From positions 868,001 to 932,000 of the forward strand of contig CM030709.1 in NCBI GenBank assembly GCA_017979445.1: a DNA stretch of 64,000 nucleotides, written 5' to 3'. Position numbers and translations under genes: made by a program. Shown here in pieces: positions 45,188 to 59,000 of the stretch. Below the pieces are notes generated by a model, which was given only the letters and a program-made list of their open reading frames with translations, searched no databases and was not told where the DNA came from. Each line of letters opens with the position of its first letter. Positions within the stretch are counted from its first letter, which is position 1. This DNA is from Akebia trifoliata. Taxonomy: Eukaryota; Streptophyta; Magnoliopsida; Ranunculales; Lardizabalaceae.

Positions 45188-46589
45188 CTTGAGGTTGAAA
45201 TTGTTTATTCATATTCATTCAGAGCTAACCAAACTTAGCATGATAATGTATGCAAAATTACGCAAGTGGGGCTGGAGCTTGACCTCCACTCATTGTGGGA
45301 AAAAATATATGTATGATGAGCAATGCATCCCCTAACTTTAGTTGGTCGCATGGAAAGAAAAAAAATCAAAAAATCCTATAAACAAATGCTAGGTACCAGT
45401 AATCCATCCCAAATGGAAAAAAAAATGTACAAAAGTTCTCATTCCTCATTCAAATGTATTTGCAACCAAGGCCTATGACTTTATTTCATCGATCAATTAA
45501 GCTATTTTATGAAGTTACTTTATTGTATAGGGCCGAGTTACTTTTTATTCTAAAAATATTTGACATGGAACACTAAATATTTATGTAATATATACTATCA
45601 TACACAAGGCTTCTCATGCATTAAAAATGAAAAAACCAGCAGACAACATGAGATTGGGGGGGCTTTGAAAAGTGTAAGTTGATTACTTCCATGAGTTAAA
45701 TCTATGTTACCTAGTTCGTTGAATTGAAATTCCTGGTCCACCAATTTAAAATGAACCCGGTTCGTAAGGGTAAGTAGAGAAAATTTATTTTTGGGTTTAA
45801 TTTGGTTTTCTAGTATGGTTCGCTAGCTTGATTCACTTGTGCATACATATACACAAGTTATAATTATAATTATAATATTAAAAATTATAAGTTAAATAGA
45901 AATAAATTAATAAAATAATTTAAATTTTAAATATAAATACTAAAAAAAATAAAAGTCATTAATTTTCTTTTTGAGTCATCGAATTTTATGCTTTGATCTG
46001 TCGAACCCAACCAAAATTTGTTAGGTTCGTAGTTTGCTTGATTTTACGAACCGTACCATGAAATTTGCTCACTTCGTACCGGATTTGTGATTTCAAGGAA
46101 AATGTTAATTAGTGATAATTAAACAAGGTATCATATAAAAAAGAAAAATACAAGTCAGCCAGCTTTAGAATCACAAGGATGTATATCTGAATTAAAAAAA
46201 TTATATTAAAACAAATCTACTTACCAACATGCATCATTCATCCTTGGAATATAAGTTATTCTCATTGGATCTCAATGTACGCATGTGAAACTGCTGAGCT
46301 GGCAAGCACGCACGCTGCCAAGATGACATTGATTGGTCAATGGCTTTTATATATTTTATGTTATAAAACTCATTACTATAATATTTTTAATTTATTGAAC
46401 GAAGGGGTCTTATGGTGCGTGCTGAGCTGCACTCGAGCCAACATCTCGGGCAGTTCGGGCAAAGGCGTATGTATTTTTATACACGTCTCTGTACACGTAT
46501 AAATACAATTTTTTTTTATTTTTTTTTTTTCAATTTTGTCTTAATGTATATATAGAAAATAAAAGAAAATAAAAATAAAAATTGACAAC
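45188..46589. other. Intergenic, RAPTOR1 upstream region
   Basis: No gene is recognised. It is AT-rich with scattered short runs of T. It presumably includes the distal promoter of RAPTOR1. Confidence 0.4.
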
Positions 46590-46640
46590 GAAACACATAC
46601 ACGCACACAAACACACACATACACGCACACAAACACACAC
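46590..46640. repeat. CA-rich microsatellite upstream of RAPTOR1
   Basis: Two near-identical copies of ACACATACACGCACACAAAC make a CA-rich run about 370 bp before the RAPTOR1 start codon. Confidence 0.8.
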
Positions 46641-46712
46641 TCTCTTCCCAAAATCTTCTTTAGGTTCCTCACTTGTGCTGCCGCCATTGCTCTCGGCCTT
46701 CCCTCTTAGGAA

Positions 46713-46771
46713 CCTAGGGTTTCTATGGTTCCCAAACTATTTCTAGGGTTTTCTTAGGGTTTCTAGGGTTT
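46713..46771 (+). promoter_or_regulatory. Telo-box cluster in the presumed RAPTOR1 leader
   Basis: CTAGGGTTT, TTAGGGTTT and CTAGGGTTT occur within 60 bp (46714, 46743, 46754 and 46763). They are the complement of the plant telo-box AAACCCTA(A), a motif known near transcription starts of ribosomal-protein and other growth genes. Whether they lie in the promoter or the 5' UTR is not shown by the sequence. Confidence 0.6.
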
Positions 46772-47010
46772 GTGGAGCTGGATTCTTTATCATTTCTACG
46801 GAGAATCTCTATGCGCCGCTGGTTCAGCGGCTTTGTCGATTAGACTTGGCTTCGAGGAAGAGCTTCGAGCTTTGATCGCAACTATATAGGAACGAACGAC
46901 TGATTTAGGTGTTCGATTTTATTTAGATAGTTATCTATTTTGGGCGTTATCGGGCTATGGTCTCGGCGGCTCGATTAGGGCAAGGTTGATACTTTTTTAG
47001 GGGGATTTGA

Positions 47011-50000
47011 ATGGCATTGGGAGATCTGATGGCGTCACGGTTTTCACAATCTTCGGTATCGGTTTCGAATCACTTGGACGATTTTTCAAGTCGTGAAGAT
47101 GGGGATTTTGGTGGGCAGAGAAGGGATTCGGAGACCACGAGCAGTACTGGTGCCAATGGGGCTCCAGCAACAACGAGCATGGCTTATGTACCACAGACTT
47201 GTGTATTGTGCGAGCCACGACACGAAGCGTTTGAGGCTTGTGTCCCAACTGGTCCACCCGAGAGTGGGTTGGTCTCAAAATGGCGACCTAAGGACCGGGT
47301 AACTTCTGGTTCATATGCTTTTAATTCAGTTATTATTTTTGCTCGGCAATTTTGTTCTAATAATCTATATATGAGGTTTTCCTTAATTTGTCTATGTTTA
47401 TGTTTTGATAATTAGAGTTGGTGGTTGTTATTGACATTGATCGAGTGTTGTTGGCTCTGATGAACTTATTTTCACAAAAAAATATTTAGCAGTACCAGAT
47501 CAGAAATTAGGAAAATGTGGCACTTCTCTTGATTTTGTTAATACTTTCCTGGTCACATCGTTTATGGTTGTCAAATTCGTCTGTAAGAGATTGATATCCA
47601 GCATTTTCGTTATTTTTCCTTCCAAAAGACTTGAAAATGTGTCTTTTCTTGAAATGTGGAATGGGCATCCATGAAAGAGAGATTTTTGATTCACCTGAAT
47701 TGAATTTCGAATACGAACTAACTTTAATGCAAGAAAGCTATCCACTTTAACCGGCATAATCCCAATCTCTGTACAAGAAACACAAGTTGGTAGACAACAT
47801 GCTTACATCAAACTCAAAGACATAAGATGAAATGCCAACTTAGCTAAGTTGGTAAGGTGTGTGGAGTGTTGTTCTTATGTCCTAGGTTCAAACTCTCTTG
47901 AACCCAACTTCATTTGCTAATCACTAACCCTATACCTATAAAAAAATACATTCACACATACACACAAAGGCATAAGATACCTCGTGTTGTGTACCCATGT
48001 GAAAGTGGGGAATTCCCTTATATTGAACCGGGAAACATTAAATAATCAAAACAGCACATACAATTTGCGGGGTTAACTTTTGATGATTTCGTTTTTAGAT
48101 GGAACTCGCTATGTAATCATTGATGTTTTTTCTGTTTTCTTTTGTTTGCTACTCTTTGTGAGGCCTCCTCGGTTTCCTTGTAATCTTTTTCCCTTCTTTT
48201 CTTAATATATTATACTTAAAAAAAAAAAAAATAAAAAAATAATCAAACTTCTACTCTAGATGTAAGCATGTTTACTTAATGTCAAGTAGCCAAATTACTA
48301 CCTTAAGGAATTCTTTCAACAGAGCAGTCTTGAGTAAGTGGGGATAGAATACCAAATAACAGTTGATGGGTTTGGTTCTCAATCTGTTAAAGCATTAGAG
48401 ATCAATATTTTTTTTATTAGGATAGCTATAGACATTTATTTCTCCCTTAAGCCAGTTCATCGGTTCAAATCCTAGATTTTATTATCTGGACCTTTGCCAG
48501 TTTACCATCTAGGATCTTTTTAGTTGAATGGGATGTAAATCTGAATTATATAATTACACTTCCTGTATTATCCTCTAGTGGTTATTCACCGTGTAGATTC
48601 AAACGATGACTTCCCTTGGATTTGCATTCAAGAATCCACCCAAAGGGTTCATGTGACCCGTGGTCTTGAATTGTTATCATGTTGTCTTAATTTATTTGAT
48701 ACTGTTTTATATATTGCTCCTCCAATTTAGTCCTTTTATCCTGCAATTGTTCCTATAATTCATTGATGCAAGAATAGTGTTGTTGCTTAATATATAAAAA
48801 TAAAATGTTGTTGCTTATGATTTTTTGGTGTTATTTTTGACATCTATGCCGATTTTTGACACTCAATGTTAGTGCAGATGAAGACTGGGTGTGTAGCACT
48901 GGTATTGTGTTTAAACATTAATGTTGATCCACCTGATGTAATTAAAATCTCTCCTTGTGCCAGAATGGAGTGCTGGATAGGTAAATTGATTGCATTTGTG
49001 CTAATCCTTAACTATATAAGTCATCATTTCTCTTCCATGACTCATTGTGCATTGCTTGTGTTTTATTGTTATTAAAATCTTCAAATGAAATTTTGGCAAT
49101 TTAATTTATCTGGGAACTTCTCATTCATTCTTTAGTAAAATATTGTGAGCATGGATGCATTGTTAGTAACTTGGTGGATGATAGATGATTTTGCAATGCA
49201 ATGTTGACCACATGGTCTACATTGGTGCGATGATTCCTAAAGTGCTTTTAGGTGTAGTAAGTAAGTGGACAAGCCCTTGAGGCATACACATCATTCAATG
49301 AGGCTTTAACGAAGGTGTATGTCTGATGCCTTTTACAGTTTTATGCCTTTATAATTCTCCATGTTGAAAAGTTTGTGCCTTATTTGCACTGTTGGTGGTG
49401 GAAAATTTAGGTTTTCATTCTTAAAAAAAATTCGAGTTTTATCTTCTTGAATTTTCCATTTATCCTCAGTTAAACAAAGAACCCGCTATTTTAGATTAAG
49501 GTAGAGACAAAGTCGAGGTTCAGGAATAATTCTGCAAGGGAAACCTTCAGAAAAATTAGCAAAAACTGGCAAAGTTGAGAAAATATTGTCAAAAATAATA
49601 ATAAATATGATTAATTATGGAAAATGTATATTTGTTCGATAGAAAAATTCACTGATTTTTATGAAAAAAAGTGATTAATTGGCGATTAATAAAAGCATGA
49701 TTTATTTGTGGGGAATGTAACTGAGAGGTTTTCACTAATTGAACAGCTATAATGATGACTTTATCCATGTGCGTTATGAGCAGCAGTTTTATGTCCATGG
49801 TGGACTCAAAGAACAACTTTTAAATTAGTTTTATTTTTTAATTCAAGATCATAAAATTCTATTTGAGGGGATATCAACGAAAGGTTGGGGGCTTTGTCCA
49901 TTTCATTTTGCATCTGTATGGCTTGGGTAATTTCTGGGACATAGAGTTTGAGAAGCTCAAAATCTTTGTCACAGTTTGAGGTTTCAGACTTTCATTCTTT

Positions 50001-53000
50001 TATGTGATATATGAGTTGTTTGGTTTTTCATTCTTGGCTTCCTGTATAGGACTACTTCAAAGTGCTTAAATTGTGGATTCCTCGGGATAAATGACTGATG
50101 AACTGTACAAGTTCCTTATCTTTTATTAATGTTCGCTTCTGGCATATATTTACTTGCATCATACAATGTCTGAACTGTTTCAGCGTTTAGTCATTTTATT
50201 TTTAAGTTAACTCCTGGATTCTTTAACTTAAAGCTACTATAAATTTATATGCTTCATCTCCCCTTTTTTCCTCTGTTGGGCAGATCCATTTTCCATGGCA
50301 GCTCCAAAGGCACTTGATAGTATTGGAAAAACCTTGCTCGCACAATATGAAAGATGGCAGCCTAGGGTAAGAGCATTTCTTCTTTGTAGTCATGTGTGGT
50401 TTTAGTTCTACTCAGTGCTTTTATAACTTTAGAAACCTTTGGGATATACAGGCGCGGTATAAACTTCAACTTGATCCTACTGTGGAAGAAGTGAAGAAAC
50501 TTTGTCTTGCCTGTCGCAAACATGCAAAGTCTGAGAGGGTGCTCTTTCATTATAATGGTCATGGAGTACCAAAACCAACTGCTAATGGTGAAATTTGGCT
50601 TTTTAATAAGGTCCTTGACTATTCTTGAAGTTCCTCGATTTTTTTAATTTATATTATTGCTTTGTTGCTTTACTGTAGTCGTTTTCTTCTTCTAACCTTG
50701 ATTTATTGTGTGCAGAGTTATACTCAGTACATTCCACTGCCAATCAGTGACCTGGATTCCTGGCTTAAGACACCATCAATATACGTCTTTGACTGCTCTT
50801 CTGCGGGGATAATTGTCAATGCCTTTGTAGAGGTTAGCGGTACTGTACTAGAGAAATTTTTGTTCTTGTGGTTCAATTCAATCAAGAAGAAATCCTATTG
50901 GTTATTCTTCCCCAAGCTAGCTTTTTTAACATGTTTTTATTTTTTCTTAGCGCCAAGATTGGAACTCTTCTGGTTCCTCTGGATCTTCCATGAAAGATTG
51001 CATTCTGCTTGCAGCCTGTGAAGCACATGAGACTCTTCCTCAGAGTGCTGAATTTCCTGCAGATGTGTTCACATCCTGTCTTACAACACCAATCAAGATG
51101 GCATTGAGATGGTAAATTTCATTTTCTTGTCTCTACTTTGTTGTCCAGGCTGATTTCACTTCTTTGTTAAATGTTGTCTTCTTTACAAAAACATGTGGTA
51201 ACTATGACTATCACCACGAGTTGTTACTAGGACCATTCAAATCCTTAATTTATTAATTATAAGCGCTATTAAGTTCCATTTAGTGGTCAAAGTGAAAGTG
51301 GGTTCAACAGGTTTTGAACCAAGGTCATGGGATCAACGCTCCACATGCCTTACCAACTTAGCTAATTTGGCACCTTCACCTTTAAGTTCCATTAAAATAA
51401 GAATATTTATATTGAAATTGATTTTTTTTTAATTGTCAACTTTCACGGATTTTCTGTTATTAAGTTTTTATCCTGGTGTTGAGAATTGCACTTATTATTA
51501 TTTTACTTTTTTAGTAAGTGAAAATTCATTGAAAAGTGACCGTCAAGATGACCAACCTGACAAGAGGGAAATATAAACAACCTGACATGGGGACTCAAAA
51601 AAACCGTAAGAACTTCTTATGAATATCTGATAGTGAAAACTCTTATCACATCGTAAAAAAGAAATCTTCAAATCAAATTCATCTAAATTTCTTGAATACT
51701 TCACATCAAAAGTCAAGGAAGCCAAGAAAGCAAATAAAGCTAGATACTGTTCATTCAAAGGCAATGCGAATGATTAATGTTTATTTCTCCCTTTCAGTTT
51801 TACTTTCCCTGTTTTCGACCAGTTTGGTATTTGATTTTCTGCATCATAGTAGTGATTGTTGTCCTTGCATGTTATTATATTTATTTTCTTTTAAATGTTA
51901 TTGTAATACTGCATGGTATAGTGATTGGACTTGCTAATTTTCTGACTCATTATCCTCCTGTTTGCCAGGTTCTGCACACGTTCGTTACTTCGTGATTCCT
52001 TTGACTATTCTCTTATTGACAGAATTCCTGGCCGGCAAAATGACCGGAAAACACTTCTGGGGGAGCTGAATTGGATTTTCACAGCAGTGACCGACACAAT
52101 TGCCTGGAATGTCCTCCCACATGGTAATTAACCGTTCAACACATATTTTCTGTTCATTGGTGAAGTTATATTTGTGTGTGTGTTGGTTTAGTTGTTCTTG
52201 CAGCCAACATTAAATTTTTTCCTGCAGATCTGTTCCAGAGGTTGTTCAGGCAAGACCTGTTAGTTGCTAGTCTGTTCCGGAATTTTTTACTTGCTGAGCG
52301 AATTATGCGGTCCGCAAATTGTTCTCCAATTTCATTCCCGATGTTGCCTTCAACTCATCAACATCATATGTGGTAATTATCTGAAAATGCTTTTGATGAT
52401 ATGATTTCTCTTATTATCTATTATTTTTTCAATCCAATCTATGTTCTTTGCATTATAGGGATGCATGGGACATGGCTGCTGAGATTTGCCTTTCTCAGCT
52501 CCCCTCGTTGGTTGAAGAGCCTAATGCAGAATTTCAGGTGTCTATTCTTCTCTTTTTATTTTATACTTTACAAAATTGTATACTTTAGTAATGGTGTGCT
52601 TGGTATCTGACTTAGATGCTTAGAAAAATGTTCGTTGAATGTTGCCATGTTAAATATGCCATTACATGTTGAACAAGCCTAATATGTTTCTGGTTTGAAC
52701 TTCAGCCCAGCCCTTTTTTCACGGAACAGCTGACAGCTTTTGAGGTATGGTTGGACCATGGATCCGAACATAAAAAGCCACCAGAGCAGCTGCCTATTGT
52801 TCTTCAGGTGAGACACTTTAATTTCTTGTCAGATCATCATGTATAAATAAGTTCTTACTCCCTTGGTCTCGAAGAACAAATTTTTTGTGTTTGCTAGGAT
52901 GGCGTGGTCAGGATTAATAAGCAATATTTCTTTTTTCAATCCATGTGAACTTGTTGAGTACCTCTTGTGGATGTGAAATATGGCATGGAAATCATTCAGG

Positions 53001-56000
53001 CTGCCAAGGATAAGCATTTACCTATGTGACCATGCATTCCTTGGTTAACCTGAACTAAGGTAGTGCCAGTCTAGGACCCAGACTTCTAGACACCCTTCTA
53101 GAAAACCATCAACTCCCATCTCCAAATTTATACTTCTTTAGAAATTGGTGGACTTCTGAGCACCATAGAAGGACACATCTTAAAATAATTTGCATGTAAA
53201 ACAAGTGAGACTAATAAACTAATATGGTCATCTTCAAATGTGTGTTTGGTTATGCATTTTAACTAGTTAAATTTCTGAAAGCACACCTCAACACCTTGAG
53301 GGCTGCTTCTTTTTTCCGTAGGGTGTATTAATTATGCGTTGAGACCTATTTTTTTTTCCATCATTTTATTTGGTCGCATATGAAAAATGGAAGCTTCACA
53401 CAATCTACAGATATCCTTAGATTTTGATAATAGATTATGGGAAGAGGAAGTTTGGTATTAGGCTTGATTACTGCAAGATGATTGGGTGTGTGTGAAAGTA
53501 ATGCATGCTAGGATTGCATTGTTTTGCAGTATTCTCATTGGTTCATGGTTGATTTCATAATACTGTGCCTCGCTACTAAGGTCATTATAAAGTTAAAATT
53601 CTTGCTTCTATTTCCTCGTTGATTCAAAGTATGCAATACCTTAGTTGTATGATGTATTTTCATTTTCTGTTATTTCTCCTCCTTTCATGCCAGGCTCTTC
53701 TTTATGACTCCTTTACAGGAGTGAGAAGACCGTCTGCATTGGCTTAAAACAAAAACAAAAATAGTAACTACCTTCTGTTTTAGAAAAGAAAATACTCGGT
53801 ACCACTATTTTGATAGTAAAATTGTTAGTCCTCTTACTATTTTGATTCTGGCTGCCTTAGTTCTCTATGAAAATCGGGGAAAGATAACTTTTATATCATT
53901 GATTTGTTCTTCATCAAGTCATTTGTAGGCCTCCTGTCACCATTATTTTCCTACTATCATTGAGACTCTTTTGGTGTTTGTACTTCCCTTTGGATTTTTT
54001 TCATATGTAAATTTAAGCTGTATTTTTCATAGGTTTTACTTAGTCAATGCCATCGGTTTCGAGCACTTGTACTTCTTGGGAGATTCCTTGATATGGGACC
54101 TTGGGCAGTTGATCTGGTAATTTGTTCCACTTTACCATTTTCTTTTCTGTTCCACATATATGATCATAGTTGCTAACTTTCTATATGGATTTTTTTATTA
54201 GTATTTCCTGTGGAATGTAAAATCCAGTTTCCATGTTCTTCAGGCCTTGTCTGTTGGAATCTTTCCATATGTACTGAAGTTGCTGCAAACAACAGCTATG
54301 GATTTAAGGCAAATTCTCGTATTCATATGGACAAAGATCCTTGCACTTGATAAGGTAACTTCAAATGACACCTTATGGACTCACCTCCCACCTTCATACT
54401 TATGTATATATCTAAAAAAATAGCGCAACATGGACATGATGTTTTATTGATAATGCTTTACATACAATCTTTCATCTGAGTGTCTGGTTTGAAAAATACA
54501 AGTGGGTTTACCATTAGCTTGTAGCCAATTAAAAGTTCTTGTAAACTTGTTTTTTCGTTGTGAAGTTCACACGCCTTCGCGATATTCTGTACCAATTTTT
54601 AACAACTATAACAATCCAAAGTTTTTATTCTGTGAAATATCAGTCATGTCAGGTTGATCTGGTGAAGGATGAGGGGCATATATATTTCATCGGATTTCTT
54701 GATAGCATGGATGCATATTCGGAACAGCGAGCAATGGCTGCATTTGTCTTGGCAGTCATCGTGGATGGGCATAGACGAGGACAGGAAACTTGTATTAATG
54801 CGGATTTGATACATGTGTGTTTGAAACATCTTCAACCTACAATTACACATGATGCACAGACCGAGCCATTACTTCTTCAGTGGGTTTGTCTTTGTCTTGG
54901 AAAGCTGTGGGAGGATTTCCCAGATGCGCAGACAATAGGTTTGCGAGCAGATGCACCTGGAATATTAACACCATTGTTGTCAGAGCCCCAACCTGAGGTT
55001 TTTTTTTTTTTTGGTTGTATTTCCTTTGCCGTTTAGTGAATTTTTTTATTAAATCTTGCTTCTTTATAGCAAACTATTAAATCTTGTTTCAGGTTAGGGC
55101 TTCTGCTGTTTTTGCTTTGGGTACCCTTCTTGACATTGGGTCTGACTCATTCAGAGATGGGACTGGTGGTGGGGATGAAGACTGTGATGATGATGAAAAA
55201 ATTAAGGCTGAGCTCAATATTGTTAAATGCCTTTTGAATACTGTTTCAGATGGAAGCCCGCTTGTTAGAGCAGAGGTTGCTGTGGGTAAGTAAATCTAAC
55301 CTCCAAAATTCCTGTAAATTTCTTTTTCTTGGTATGAACTTTCATTGCTTTCAAGTGTTTTTTATAATTTAAAAGCATGTTGCAGAGATGGTTCCTTTTT
55401 CAGTCTCGACATAAATACTAGTTTTTGGTAGAAAAATCTAACCGAAAAATTCGCATCCTGGCTTTAATCCCTTGTCTAATGGTTTTCAGTGTTTGGGGTA
55501 AACCTACTGACTGAATTGCATGATCATAACCTTGCCACTGCCCCAGCCTCCTCCGAATAAAACATAATAAATAGGAAAAATAAATAGCACTAAAGCTCAA
55601 TATAAAAAAAATAACAATCCAATGGTGTGAATTACTGGTCCATTGACCATGGAAAATGACAAGAAGTAAAATGGATAAAAAAATTTAGTAGATTTATAAT
55701 CCAATAGTGTGAATTAGTGGTCGATTGAACCACAGAAAATGACAATAAGTAAAATCCAATAGTGTGAATTATTTGAGTTGGCGTACTTATTTACAACTTT
55801 ACATGCATGGACACATATTTGTGTTTACATATGTTGTGTTGATCATGAGTGCACATGAATCCATTTACAATCATTAATGTGTCCCATAAGGGAAAGTGAA
55901 AATAAATTTTTGGAATTTGGTGGATTTTTTGAGAGCGTACTTTGAATGAGGGGTTTATTTTTATTTCTTTGACAGCTCTGGCACGCTTTGCCTTCGGCCA

Positions 56001-59000
56001 CAATAAGCACCTGAAGACAATTGCTGCTGCGTACTGGAAGCCTCATTCTAGCACTCTTCTGAGCTCCTTACCTTCTTTGGCTAATATTAATAGCCCTGGT
56101 AGTAATTCAAGCCAATATATGCAGCCTGGAAGTACTATTCCTTCCCAAATTGGCCCCGTATTGAGGGTTGGCAGTGATAACACCAGTGCAGGTCGAGATG
56201 GAAGGGTCTCCACTAGCAGCCCTCTTGCTACTTCTGGAATAATGCACGGGTCTCCATTATCGGATGATTCATCTCATCATTCTGATTCTGGCATTCTATT
56301 AAATGATGGTGCTAGTAACGGGGTTCTTAACTATTCAAGGCCTAGATCATTTGACAGTGGAATATATTCTCAGTGTGTATTGGCAATGTGTACTCTGGCC
56401 AAGGATCCACTACCTCATATTGCTGCTCTTGGCCGAAGACAACTCTCCATAATTGGTATTGAACAAGTAGTTACAAAGACATTGCGTTTCAGCAGTGGCA
56501 GTGTTCGGCAAGGTGATCCCACTGTGCCATCTACTTCTTCTAACCTCGCTGGGCTGGCACGATCATCTTCATGGTTTGACATGAATGCAGGTAATTCTTG
56601 AATCTCGATATCATCTGCCTCTCTTTAATATTTTGATCATTCTCAAATTGATCTTTAATCTACAGAGTATAATCAGCCATGTTAGGCTGATGTTTCTGAG
56701 GCAAATTTTATACCTAAACTATCTTCAAAACATGTGCTATCTATTACTTCATATATAAATCATAAACTCAAGCTTGGCTACTTTTCACAGGTCATTTACC
56801 TTTGACGTTTAGAACTCCACCTGTTAGCCCCCCTAGACAAAATTATCTGACAGGAATGCGAAGAGTTTGTTCTTTAGAGTTCAGGCCACATCTGCTAAAG
56901 TCTCCGGACTCGGGATTAGCTGATCCGCTTTTAGGCCCTGGTGGATCCTCTAGTGTTTCAGAACGCAGTTTGCTTCCACAGTCGACCATTTACAATTGGA
57001 GTTGTGGTCATTTTTCAAGGCCCCTCCTTACTGCAGCAGGTGATAATGAAGAAATATCAGCAAGAAGAGAAGAGAGGGAAAAATTTGCACTGGATCGCAT
57101 AGCTAAATGTCAACACTTCTGTGAGTGATTCTTTATGAATTTTCTGGACATATATAGCATTAATTTTCCGTTCTATTAATTTTTTTTTGGATGATCATGA
57201 CTATTTTTCTGCTTGAGGTATGAAGTGAATTTGGCTGATTTCCTTTATGTTGCAGCTGTAAGCAAGCTTAATAATCAAATTGCTAGTTGGGATACTAAGT
57301 TTGAAACGGGTACAAAAGCAGCTTTGTTGCATCCTTTCTCTCCTGTTGTAGTTGCTGCAGATGAGAGTGAATGCATCAGGTAGTTTGTATGGTGTGTTCT
57401 GTTGTTTATTCTGTGGAACTTTCATCACTGATAAAAATGAATTCTTCATTGCAATCAGTGTTAAATTTCGGCATATTTCCACTAAATATATCCATATATC
57501 TCCATTTCCATGAGGTTTGACATGAAATTTAATCAAGAGTTACTTTCGGTGGAAATCACTATTCATTTCATGAAATATTTCGGTGAATAGTGAATCTTTA
57601 CCAATCCTTAATAGTGAATCTTCACTTCATAGCTTTGATAATTAATTTTCTCATATTTTCTGTGTATCTCAGGGTATGGAACTACGAGGAAGATAACCTT
57701 CTCAATAGCTTCGACAATCACAATTTTCCTGACAAAGGAATTTCTAAGCTTTGCCTGGTGAATGAGCTAGATGACAGCTTACTTCTTGTTGCTTCATGTA
57801 AGATTCATCACTGGTATGTTTGATGAGCAGTGTGGTGGTTGTAGTGAACCACTTCCTCGTGGGATATTGTAATTCTGAATGAATCTGATTGTATTCTCAT
57901 CTCATTTAATATAGGTGATGGAAATATCCGAATTTGGAAAGACTACACTCTAAAGGGTAGACAGAAGCTTGTAACTGCATTCTGTTCAATTCAGGGTCAT
58001 AGACCTGGTGTACGAGGGGTGAATGCTGTTGTGGACTGGCAGCAACAATCTGGATATTTGGTATAAACTACAGATTTGGAGAATGTTGTCTATAGTAAAT
58101 TATATCACTAGCTTAGTTCTCTATTTTGGCTATGTGGTCGTCTCTCTTACGCTTTGACATTAATCAGTATGCTTCTGGGGAGATATCATCCATCATGCTT
58201 TGGGATCTGGATAAAGAGCAGCTTGTCAGTTCCATCCCCTCATCATCAGACAGCAGCATATCAGCATTGGTGCGTTTCTCTCATTCTTTTTTCTTTTTCT
58301 ATACATAGACATATGCTGTTTCCTGGAACTTGGATGTTCATGTTTGGGAAGCCTTTCTCCATGTAATCTAGTTCTTCTATATTTTGTGTATTTGCTGGTT
58401 TATTCTCATTCTGTTATGAAATAGGAGTGAAGGAACCATCCATGGGTTGTATAAACACCTTTTTTTTTAATCTTCCATTTAAATAAACAAACATGCATAT
58501 CTAGGCTGCCAAAATGATTGGTCTATGATCCACAAATGTGTTGATCTGTATTCAGGGGAAATACCTTAGGAACCTTTAGTCCCATATCTTTGTCCCCATG
58601 TTATTGGATAACAGAACTTAAGACACTGTTTTTGGCTGGTATCAAGGTAATGCTTCCTAGAACATGGAGTGAATCAGAAAGTTGATGAGAATTCCTATGG
58701 TGAAGGACTTAGTTCAGCACCATGTACTACTAATGGGGAAGAAAAGTTCAGCATTATGTACTGTCCCAGAATTGAATTCTGTGGCCTTGCAGGTGGTCCT
58801 GAATAGGATGACTTAAAAGTCTATATTAGTATTCTAAAGAATTCTTAAAAGAGTTCAAAGATGGTATTGTAGAACCAAGGTGTGTGTAGAAAATTCCGAA
58901 AGAAGATTACATAATGGAAGTGAGGGCACACACACACACACACACCCAACATAAAAAAAAAATTCTTTTGGACGGTAAACTTTCTGTCTTATTACAGGGC

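Noticed and set aside
46997..47302. Other frames overlapping RAPTOR1 exon 1 on both strands
   Set aside because: They are shadows of the real first exon, which is in frame with 22 further exons.
47836..47900. tRNA gene in RAPTOR1 intron 1
   Set aside because: A- and B-box-like motifs are present, but the acceptor stem does not pair and an antisense relative exists in intron 6, so a SINE is the better reading.
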